In this document: piece by piece, positions 1 through 5,087 of the stretch
How the letters are laid out: each line of letters opens with the position of its first letter
Position numbering within the stretch: the first letter of the stretch is position 1
Origin: an uncultured Actinoplanes sp.
GTDB lineage: Bacteria > Actinomycetota > Actinomycetes > Mycobacteriales > Micromonosporaceae
NCBI GenBank assembly: GCA_934667465.1
Contig: CAKUMG010000202.1
Span: 1 to 8,451, forward strand
Direction: 5' to 3'
Length of the DNA: 8,451 nucleotides
Notes under the pieces: model-generated
What the model saw: only the letters and a program-made list of their open reading frames with translations
The model's database searches: none
What the model was told of the DNA's origin: nothing
Position numbers and translations under genes: made by a program

Positions 1-621
1 GGCCGGGGTCTTCCCGCTGCCGCCGGCGGTGGTCTTGGTCCCGCCACCAGGAGTTTTGCCGCTCCCGGTGGACTTACCGCGACCGAACGGCCACAGGCTA
101 CCGGCCGGCTTCTTCGGGGCGGTGCCGGTGGACCTGGCCCCGGCCGGGGCCTTCCCGCCGCCACCCGCGGTGCCCTTACCCCTGCCGCCAGCAGTTCCGC
201 GGCCGGTGGACCGACCGCGACCGCCGGAAGCCCAGTTGCCGCCGCGGTCGCCTCGACCCGAACCGTCCTTGCCGGTCTTGGCCCGGCGGGTGAACCTGCG
301 CCAAGCCCACCAACCCACGCCCACCAGCAGCGCGAGCACGATCAGCCCGGCCCCCAGCAGCAACGCCATCAGCGGCGACACCATCCACATCGTCACCACC
401 ACCGCGGCGATGATCGCCATCACCACCAACGCCACCACCAGGCCCACCGGCGCCGGCGTCGTCTCCGTCAGCTCCTGCGAAGCGGCCTTGCTCTCCTGCT
501 GCTTGTCCGGCTCCGCCGCCGCCGGCGGCTGCTCCGCCAGCACCGACAGATCCGGGGCAGGCATCGTCATGTCCGCCTGCTCGGTCTCCGGCATCGGGGC
601 CGTCGTCTTCTCGTCGCGCAT
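1..621 (-). CDS. Two-TM membrane protein with Gly/Ser/Thr/Lys-rich tail (3' end outside window)
   Basis: Translation from the ATG at 621-619 stays open for 207 codons to base 1, so the C-terminus is missing. A strong Shine-Dalgarno (GGGAGGA on the minus strand, complement of about 627-636) fixes the start. Residues 1-56 are acidic and Pro/Glu/Gln-rich. Two hydrophobic segments lie at about 59-81 and 84-107, ending in a Trp-rich edge (GWWAWRRF). From 108 on the chain is basic and low-complexity, with repeated G-R-G-(K/R)-S-T-G and G-K-T-P/A units, so the tail is probably cytoplasmic. It lies 116 bp after the spd-like gene in the same direction, which suggests a membrane partner of the transfer or spreading machinery. 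That role is inferred from position. I recognise no named family; the basic tail could bind DNA or another protein. Confidence 0.72.
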   Translation of the reverse strand, partial: MRDEKTTAPMPETEQADMTMPAPDLSVLAEQPPAAAEPDKQQESKAASQELTETTPAPVGLVVALVVMAIIAAVVVTMWMVSPLMALLLGAGLIVLALLVGVGWWAWRRFTRRAKTGKDGSGRGDRGGNWASGGRGRSTGRGTAGGRGKGTAGGGGKAPAGARSTGTAPKKPAGSLWPFGRGKSTGSGKTPGGGTKTTAGGSGKTPA

Positions 622-660
622 CTCGTCGTCCTCCCTTCGTTTTGGCTGCTCACGCCCCAC

Positions 661-680
661 GGTTATGAGCTGTTATGAGG
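661..680. repeat. Tandem 8-bp direct repeat GTTATGAG, 10-bp period
   Basis: GTTATGAG occurs at 662-669 and again at 672-679, one helical turn apart, in the short gap between the spd-like gene and the two-TM gene. Read on the minus strand each copy is CTCATAAC, which contains a -10-like CATAAC about 40-55 bp before the downstream ATG. The repeat could be a regulator site or a promoter element. No convincing -35 is visible 17 bp upstream of either copy. Confidence 0.4.
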
Positions 681-737
681 CCGCTCCAGCCCGGACCGGG
701 GCTATGCGCTGTGCCTGCTGCAGCCGGTGCAAGGCCC

Positions 738-2276
738 TCACGCGGCCCGCCCGTCGCTCAGGGCCAGAACCGGCCCGCCAGCGAGAGCGAGGATCTGCTC
801 GGCCATGTCGCTGGCGATTTCCGCCGGGACGGCCCGCACGACCTTGCCGACGGTGCGATCGGAAATGTCGGTGATCTCGGCAAGCTGGGCCAGAGTGGCG
901 TCCGGGTAGCGCACCCGGGCAACCAGCACCACGGCGACCTTTTCCGGTCGCACCGACTCCACGACCGGCAGGTTTTCCGGCAGCGGGACGGACGTCGGCA
1001 GCGCCGTCCGTCGGCCCGGGCGGCCGGAAATCTCCTGCTGCCGACGACCGGAAATTTCCGGCTGCCCCGCCGCGATTTCCGCCTTCTTCTCGGTGGCCCG
1101 GGCGAGCTGCCGGCGCAGCTTCTCCAGCTCCTCGAACGCCGCGTCCCGGCCCCGCTCGAGCTGGGCGATCTGCTGCTCGGCGACCGCCGCCCGGTTACCC
1201 GCCCGCTCCGCACCGGCCCGGGCTTCCTCGCGCTTGGCCTCCAACGTGCTGACCCGCTCGGCCAGCTCAGCGACGCGGCGCTCGGCCGCCGCAGCGGCAC
1301 CGGTGGCCGCCGCGAGCTGCTGCCGCAACTGGTGTTCGGCCTGCTCAGCGGCAGCAGACACCTGCTGCATGTGCGCGTGGGCCCGCTGCTCGGCCGCCGC
1401 CTTGGCGGCCACCGCCCGCTCGGCGCTGTCCCGGGCCTCGGCCAGCCGGCCCTGCGCCAGTCCGGCCGCTCGATTCTGCTCATCGGCGTACCGGCGGGCA
1501 TCATCACGGGCCTCGACCGCGTCACGGACCTCGGTCTGCAGACGCCCGATTTCCGCCCGGGCCTCCCGCAGGATTTCCTGCTGCTTTCCTGCCTCGATTT
1601 CCGCCTGAGCGGCCGCCTGTGCCGCCAAGGTTTCCACCTCAGCCGCCCGGGTTTCCGCTTCCTCCCGCGCTGCGATTTCCGCCTGCGCCTGCTGCTCGGC
1701 CGCCGCGATTTCCGCCTGCGCCTGTTCGGCCCGGGCCGTGATTTCCGCCTGCGCCTGCTCGGCGGCCGCCGCCGCGGCGGCCTTGGTTTCCGCCAGGGCC
1801 TGCCGCGCCGCGGCCGTTTCCGCCCGCGCCGCGCGGACCTCACCGACCCGCTGAGCCGCTTCCTGCTCGGCGGCGATTTCCTTGGCCGTGCGACCGGTCA
1901 GGACCTTGACCCGCACGACCACGATCGGCGCGATGCAGGCAACCGCGACGACCAGGCCCCACGGCGTGTCCTCGCCCTCGGTGATGTAGACCGGGAGCAG
2001 GTGCACCGCGATCTGGCAGAAGATCATCAGCAGCATCCCGATGACCATGTCCGCCCGCCGGCGCCGGTGGAACGCGGTGACCACGTACACGTCGATCATC
2101 ACCGGGAACATCCAGGCGATGTAGCTGCTGAAATGCGCGAGTACCGCCAGGTCGAACTCGCCCTTCGCGGTGAGGATCACCGCGGCCGCCATCGCGACCC
2201 ACGGCCCCGCCGCGGCGAACCCGTCCTTCTTCGTCTTGCCGTCCGCCTGCGCAACGCTGGCGATCGGCGCGGTCAC
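738..2276 (-). CDS. DUF2637/SpdB-like membrane protein with long coiled coil and C-terminal HTH
   Basis: 512 residues from a GTG start that overlaps the previous stop by 4 bp (GTGA); GGAGGTGA lies just upstream. Residues 25-126 contain about four hydrophobic segments (25-37, 44-69, 77-97, 106-126), with a basic HRRRR after the second, matching the DUF2637 layout of actinomycete plasmid Spd proteins. Residues about 133-400 are an Ala/Glu/Gln/Arg-rich coiled coil with an 11-residue repeat at 169-201. After a Pro/Gly linker, 441-485 looks like a helix-turn-helix (LAQLAEITDISDRTVGKVV). SpdB2 of Streptomyces plasmid pSVH1 is a known membrane protein that binds DNA and helps spread plasmids between mycelial compartments. 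I infer a similar role: a cytoplasmic rod holding a DNA-binding head away from the membrane. The alternative is a membrane-tethered regulator. Confidence 0.75.
   Translation of the reverse strand: MTAPIASVAQADGKTKKDGFAAAGPWVAMAAAVILTAKGEFDLAVLAHFSSYIAWMFPVMIDVYVVTAFHRRRRADMVIGMLLMIFCQIAVHLLPVYITEGEDTPWGLVVAVACIAPIVVVRVKVLTGRTAKEIAAEQEAAQRVGEVRAARAETAAARQALAETKAAAAAAAEQAQAEITARAEQAQAEIAAAEQQAQAEIAAREEAETRAAEVETLAAQAAAQAEIEAGKQQEILREARAEIGRLQTEVRDAVEARDDARRYADEQNRAAGLAQGRLAEARDSAERAVAAKAAAEQRAHAHMQQVSAAAEQAEHQLRQQLAAATGAAAAAERRVAELAERVSTLEAKREEARAGAERAGNRAAVAEQQIAQLERGRDAAFEELEKLRRQLARATEKKAEIAAGQPEISGRRQQEISGRPGRRTALPTSVPLPENLPVVESVRPEKVAVVLVARVRYPDATLAQLAEITDISDRTVGKVVRAVPAEIASDMAEQILALAGGPVLALSDGRAA
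816..1749. repeat. Dispersed ATTTCCG/CGGAAAT heptamer family
   Basis: Eleven copies of one AT-containing heptamer lie inside the spd-like gene. Eight are ATTTCCG on the plus strand (starts 817, 1054, 1075, 1549, 1597, 1675, 1708, 1741) and three are CGGAAAT (starts 860, 1025, 1049). Seven belong to the longer word GATTTCCGCC. They fall in two coding phases on the minus strand: GCG GAA ATC (Ala-Glu-Ile) and xAx ATT TCC Gxx (Ile-Ser). I see none elsewhere in the window. They could simply reflect a repeated peptide, or be protein-binding sites carried within the gene. Confidence 0.6.
1048..1061. repeat. Perfect 14-bp palindrome CCGGAAATTTCCGG
   Basis: A self-complementary 14-mer joins one CGGAAAT and one ATTTCCG copy head to head. 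It sits in the Pro/Gly-rich linker region between coiled coil and helix-turn-helix, where it encodes PEISG. A second, half-matching copy (CCGGAAATCTCC) lies 24 bp away at 1024-1035. The form is that of a dimeric protein-binding site. Confidence 0.55.
1674..1772. repeat. Three 33-bp tandem repeats encoding 11-residue coiled-coil units
   Basis: Units at 1674-1706, 1707-1739 and 1740-1772 each begin with GATTTCCGCCTGCGCCTG. They encode residues 169-201 of the spd-like protein as three hendecads ending in QAQAEI. Eleven-residue periods are typical of slightly right-handed coiled coils, and near-identical DNA units suggest recent repeat expansion. Confidence 0.8.
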
Positions 2277-2599
2277 CGGTCACCTCCAGCCCGGCCCACA
2301 GCCAGCCGCTGGGCCGACGAGGCAACCCGCTCACCGGCGGCGGCCGTCTGACGACCGAGCAGCTCCTCGGCCAGCTCCTGCTCGGAGTAGCCGAACCGCT
2401 CGTTGATCAGGTCCAGGCTCCGGCCGTAGATCTCCTGCGCCATAGCCTGCTCGGCGCACGAGTGGTGGCAGGGCCGGCCCCGGTTGTCGCGCATCTTGGT
2501 CGGCAGGCCGCATTCGTCGCAGGCCAGCGAGTGCTCGGGGTCGTAGTGGCCCGGGCCGGACCAATCCATACTCACCTTGACCAGCAGCTCACTGCTCAT
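2273..2599 (-). CDS. Small Cys/His zinc-binding-type protein of unknown function
   Basis: 108 residues from the ATG at 2599-2597, preceded by GGAGGT. The start lies inside the end of the upstream gene (11-bp overlap) and the stop overlaps the spd-like start by 4 bp, so translation is probably coupled on both sides. Residues 27-48 hold C27-x2-C30 and C44-H-H-S-C48, a likely single zinc site. The rest is short and hydrophilic, with a Glu-rich helix at about 60-85 (YSEQELAEELLGRQ) and no membrane segment or signal peptide. The order and spacing place it firmly in the transfer-type operon. I do not recognise a named family. It may be a zinc-stabilised adaptor; a regulatory role is possible but nothing shows DNA binding. 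Confidence 0.75.
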   Translation of the reverse strand: MSSELLVKVSMDWSGPGHYDPEHSLACDECGLPTKMRDNRGRPCHHSCAEQAMAQEIYGRSLDLINERFGYSEQELAEELLGRQTAAAGERVASSAQRLAVGRAGGDR

Positions 2600-3086
2600 C
2601 GCAGACCTCCGGGCCGTTCAGGGCCTGCTCGACGCCCGCGTGGGTCTGCGCGGGGCTGTCGTAGACCGCGGTGATGCGGTTGTGCCGGTACGGCCAGCCC
2701 GCGACCAGCGCCGACAGCCACCCGACCGCCGCGTACAGCACCGTCGCGGCGGCGACCGCGGAGATCAGCCACCACAGCAGCCGCTGGTCGAGCAGGTCGG
2801 CCAGCATCACCACACCGGCGGCGGCGAACGCCGACCCGGCCAGGATGCTCAGCATCAGCGCCGTGGACGGCCGCCAGCGCACCGCTGGCACCTCGGACAG
2901 CCACCGGCCCGCCAGGCCGTGGAAGTCCCAGGCCGCCGAGCACACCGGGCAGCTCCACCCGTCGAGGCGAATCACGAGCGTGGTGTCGTCCAGAGGGCAC
3001 CAGCGGCCGGTCTGCACGTCCGGCGGACTCTGATAGATCTCGCGCCAGGCCGGGGCCCCAGCCGGGGGAACGGCGAACGTGGTCAT
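2589..3086 (-). CDS. Zinc-ribbon-like two-TM membrane protein
   Basis: 165 residues. The ATG at 3086-3084 overlaps the stop of the GGDEF gene by 4 bp (ATGA). The N-terminal part has C30 and C46-x2-C49 in a Trp-rich context (GWSCPVCSAAWDFHG), which looks like a partial zinc ribbon; H56 could be the fourth ligand. Two hydrophobic segments follow at about 75-97 and 102-128, separated by LLDQRLLWW, then a basic and then acidic tail. Both ends are probably cytoplasmic. Small two-TM proteins of this kind are common in actinomycete plasmid spd clusters, which is the basis for suggesting a role in transfer or spreading. The exact function cannot be read from the sequence. Confidence 0.75.
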   Translation of the reverse strand: MTTFAVPPAGAPAWREIYQSPPDVQTGRWCPLDDTTLVIRLDGWSCPVCSAAWDFHGLAGRWLSEVPAVRWRPSTALMLSILAGSAFAAAGVVMLADLLDQRLLWWLISAVAAATVLYAAVGWLSALVAGWPYRHNRITAVYDSPAQTHAGVEQALNGPEVCDEQ

Positions 3087-3796
3087 CGCGCGACCCCCAC
3101 CCCGAGCTCGGCCGAAACGCGGTGCGGGTGCATGTCGCGCACGCGCAACCGGGGCCGCTCGACGTCGACGCCGACCAGAGGCTCGGCCGGGCCGAACTCG
3201 ACCGCGGTGTTCCCGCCGGCGGCCTTGGCCCGGTATAGGGCCGCGTCCGCCGAGTGCATCACCGCGCGCAGGTCATCGCCGGGCAGGACCTGGACCAGGC
3301 CGACGCTGGCGCTCACCTCGACCCGGGCGCCGCCGTCGACGGTGACCGGCTCGCGCAGCGCCGCGACGACGTCGCGGGCCAGCATCATCGAGATCGCCCC
3401 GACCGGGCAGGCGGCGAGGATGACGAACTCGTCGCCGCCGAACCGGCCCACCAGGTCGGTGCCCGGGTCGACCAGCGTGGCCAGCCGGCGGGCGGTCTCG
3501 ACCAGGACCTCGTCGCCGGCGGCGTGCCCGTGGGTGTCGTTGACCGGCTTGAAGCCGTCCAGGTCGACCAGGATCAGCGCCCACGACTCACCCGAGGCCA
3601 TCCGGCCTGCCAGGTCCGCGGTGATACCGCGCCGGTTGACCAGCCCGGTCAGCGGGTCGTGCAGAGCCGCCGAGCGAACCTCGACCAGCTCGCCGTGAGC
3701 AGCCGTGAGACGGCGCCGCAGGCGGCGGTTGCCGTACACCGCCAGACCAGCCGTCGTGGTCGCCATTGCGGCCAGGACCGTGGAGAACGTCTTCAT
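3083..3796 (-). CDS. Membrane-anchored diguanylate cyclase (GGDEF domain)
   Basis: 237 residues. The family makes the second messenger c-di-GMP from two GTP. Residues 3-20 form one hydrophobic N-terminal helix followed by RRLRRR, so the catalytic domain should be cytoplasmic. The GGDEF domain starts at DPLTGLVNRR (47-56), has metal-binding D78 in LVDLDGFK, the VNDTHGHAAGD loop (85-95) and an intact GGDEF at 120-124, so the enzyme looks active. The inhibitory RxxD site is absent: PGTD occupies that place (111-114), so classical product inhibition through it is not expected. No PAS, GAF or EAL domain is fused. The ATG overlaps the upstream stop (ATGA); its Shine-Dalgarno is weak, so translation probably depends on coupling. 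Residues about 205-237 extend past the domain without a recognised motif. Its place in the operon suggests that c-di-GMP is linked to transfer. Confidence 0.9.
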   Translation of the reverse strand: MKTFSTVLAAMATTTAGLAVYGNRRLRRRLTAAHGELVEVRSAALHDPLTGLVNRRGITADLAGRMASGESWALILVDLDGFKPVNDTHGHAAGDEVLVETARRLATLVDPGTDLVGRFGGDEFVILAACPVGAISMMLARDVVAALREPVTVDGGARVEVSASVGLVQVLPGDDLRAVMHSADAALYRAKAAGGNTAVEFGPAEPLVGVDVERPRLRVRDMHPHRVSAELGVGVAR

Positions 3797-4104
3797 CGGG
3801 CGTCACCGCCATCAAGCGTTCGCAGAGCGGCTTTGGCGAGTTGGCCGATGCGGCTCTTGGTCAGGCCCAGGTGGGATGCCACCTTGGACAGCGGCGTCCG
3901 ATGGTTGTTGACCAGCTCACCGACCGCATCACGGCGGATCCGCAGGAGCGTGGCCATCTGTGTTTCGAGGCAACGAGCCTGCTCTGCGGCAAGGCGTGAA
4001 CGGCGCCACGGGTCTGTGATGGTGAGGAGGGCAGCTACATCGATGGATGTGGCCGCGGGCGAGTCAGTTGCCTCGTGTCGGGGTGGAGGTAGGAGACTGA
4101 GCAT
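3793..4104 (-). CDS. Small helix-turn-helix protein, first gene of the leftward operon
   Basis: 103 residues from the ATG at 4104-4102, with AGAGGAG about 10 bp upstream. The C-terminal half (about 55-97) reads as a helix-turn-helix of the sigma-70 region 4 or MarR/ArsR-like short type, with recognition-helix text LSKVASHLGLTKSRIGQLAK (72-91). The N-terminal half is a helical stretch rich in Ala/Arg/Leu without a recognised domain. No sigma region 2 is present, so it is not a full sigma factor. Being first in the operon and next to the divergent control region, it may regulate that operon. It could also be a recombination directionality or partition-type DNA-binding protein. It ends in a 4-bp overlap with the GGDEF gene. 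Confidence 0.75.
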   Translation of the reverse strand: MLSLLPPPRHEATDSPAATSIDVAALLTITDPWRRSRLAAEQARCLETQMATLLRIRRDAVGELVNNHRTPLSKVASHLGLTKSRIGQLAKAALRTLDGGDAR

Positions 4105-4144
4105 GGGGTCGTGCTCCTCTCATCAGGCGATCGACCCTGTTAGG

Positions 4145-4179
4145 GGGACCTCGGTGGGCCGTAATCCCGCCGAGGTCCC
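4145..4179. promoter_or_regulatory. 14-bp hairpin in the leader side of the leftward operon
   Basis: Arms GGGACCTCGGTGGG (4145-4158) and CCCGCCGAGGTCCC (4166-4179) pair fully with one G-T wobble around the 7-base loop CCGTAAT. It lies 41 bp upstream of the first leftward start. No T-run follows on either strand, so it is not a typical intrinsic terminator. It could be an mRNA leader structure, an operator dyad, or part of a replication or transfer site. Confidence 0.6.
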
Positions 4180-4183
4180 TGTC

Positions 4184-4195
4184 TTGTCAAGTCAA
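4184..4195 (-). promoter_or_regulatory. GntR-type operator candidate 1
   Basis: On the minus strand this reads TTGACTTGACAA, sharing TTGAC-NN-GACAA with two other sites in this region. It is the copy nearest the leftward operon and overlaps a possible -35 (TTGACA on the minus strand), so binding here would be expected to block leftward transcription. Confidence 0.55.
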
Positions 4196-4209
4196 AGCGT
4201 CCATGCGCA

Positions 4210-4221
4210 TTGACCAGACAA
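4210..4221 (+). promoter_or_regulatory. GntR-type operator candidate 2
   Basis: TTGACCAGACAA, 26 bp from site 1 in start-to-start spacing. The TTGACC could double as a -35, with a weak GATGCT 17 bp downstream (4233-4238). GntR/HutC-type repressors bind imperfect palindromes of this length, often centred on CTAG-like cores. Confidence 0.55.
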
Positions 4222-4227
4222 TGCCTG

Positions 4228-4262
4228 TTGACGATGCTGCACCTCCGGAGCGTCATCGTCAA
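4228..4262. promoter_or_regulatory. 9-bp inverted repeat around a CTCCGGAG palindrome
   Basis: TTGACGATG (4228-4236) and CATCGTCAA (4254-4262) are perfect complements 17 bases apart. The spacer holds the 8-bp palindrome CTCCGGAG (4243-4250), offset by 1.5 bp from the dyad centre. TTGACG also resembles a -35 on both strands; the minus-strand copy has CAGCAT 17 bp on. It may bind a second regulator, such as the small HTH protein encoded next door. Confidence 0.5.
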
Positions 4263-4276
4263 GAGTTATTGGCTCT

Positions 4277-4288
4277 TTGACTAGACAA
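4277..4288 (+). promoter_or_regulatory. GntR-type operator candidate 3
   Basis: TTGACTAGACAA, the most symmetric copy (CTAG core), ends 28 bp before the GntR start codon and 10 bp before its AGGAGGT. Its position is right for autorepression of the GntR-GNAT pair. Confidence 0.6.
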
Positions 4289-4316
4289 TTCATGATCTAG
4301 GAGGTAGACCTAAGCC

Positions 4317-5087
4317 GTGGACGGGATCAGGGGCAACACGCCGGCGTACCAACGCATCGCAGCTGAGCTACGTGCACAGATCGCGTCAGGCGAGTTGGCA
4401 CCGGAAGCCCGGCTGCCGACCGAGCATGAACTCGCCGAGAGATGGGGCGTAGCGCGTCAGACCGTACGCAACGGCATCGGTGTGCTCGTCAGTGAAGGGC
4501 TGGTTGTCGCTCGACGCCCGCTCGGTCACTTCGTCCGCCGCCGCGAGCAGATGACCTACTACCCGCAGGAGGAGTCCCGCACGGCCGCACGTCCTGAGAT
4601 GGACGTCTTCGTGCAGCAAATCAGTGCTGAGGGAAGGGCTCCCACCCAGAGCATCGATGTATCCCTGGTGCAGGCCAGTTCTGATATCGCCGGCCGCCTG
4701 CAGGTCGAAGAGGGCGCGCTGGTTGTCGCTCGCCGCCGGGTCCGCTACATCAACGGACAACCGGTCAACATCAACGACAGCCACTTCCCCCTGGACACGG
4801 TCAAGGACAGTGCCATCATGTCTCCCGCAGACGTAAAGGTAGGCACTAACCAGCTCCTTGCCGATCTAGGACATCCCCAGGTCAGAGCAGTTGATGAAAT
4901 CTTCGTCAGGATGCCCACCCCAGACCAGATTCACCGGCTCGACCTCGGCCCGGGGACTCCTGTAGCTGTCCACTACGTGACTGGCTACACGGCTGACAAG
5001 CGCCCCGTGCGTTGCACGATCAACGTTCTTCCGGGGGACCTGCACCGCATCGTCTTCGAGCGCACCTTCGAGCGGAAGTGGCAGTGA
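4317..5087 (+). CDS. GntR-family transcriptional repressor with UTRA domain (HutC subfamily)
   Basis: 256 residues from a GTG start with AGGAGGT at 4299-4305. A winged helix-turn-helix spans about 10-74 (LPTEHELAERWGVARQTVRN, then VLVSEGLVVARRPLGHFV). A UTRA ligand-binding domain follows from about 95 to 248, with its typical conserved text (EEGALVVARRRVRYINGQPV, 131-150). HutC-type members dimerise on short palindromes and release DNA when a small effector binds UTRA. In Streptomyces elements such as pSAM2, GntR proteins of this kind (KorSA-like) repress transfer and replication genes. Three matching operator-like sites lie immediately upstream, in a position to control both this gene and the leftward operon. 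The effector is unknown. Codon use is less G/C-biased than in the flanking blocks. The stop shares one base with the next start (TGATG), so the two genes are coupled. Confidence 0.9.
   Translation: MDGIRGNTPAYQRIAAELRAQIASGELAPEARLPTEHELAERWGVARQTVRNGIGVLVSEGLVVARRPLGHFVRRREQMTYYPQEESRTAARPEMDVFVQQISAEGRAPTQSIDVSLVQASSDIAGRLQVEEGALVVARRRVRYINGQPVNINDSHFPLDTVKDSAIMSPADVKVGTNQLLADLGHPQVRAVDEIFVRMPTPDQIHRLDLGPGTPVAVHYVTGYTADKRPVRCTINVLPGDLHRIVFERTFERKWQ

Noticed and set aside
1..120. P-loop-like strings (GRGKST, GSGKT) in the Gly-rich tail
   Set aside because: They are part of a low-complexity repeat without the surrounding fold of a nucleotide-binding domain.
29..874. A 281-residue plus-strand open frame at the left edge
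   Set aside because: Low-complexity Pro/Ser/Ala text opposite a minus-strand gene with a strong ribosome site and two membrane segments; it also crosses a gene boundary.
675..2351. A 558-residue plus-strand open frame opposite the spd-like gene
   Set aside because: Arg/Gly/Leu/Pro-rich shadow; the opposite strand has membrane segments, coiled coil, HTH, a ribosome site and operon-type overlaps.
3254..4213. A 319-residue plus-strand open frame across the GGDEF and HTH genes
   Set aside because: The opposite strand carries an unmistakable GGDEF domain; this frame has no domain and no convincing start.
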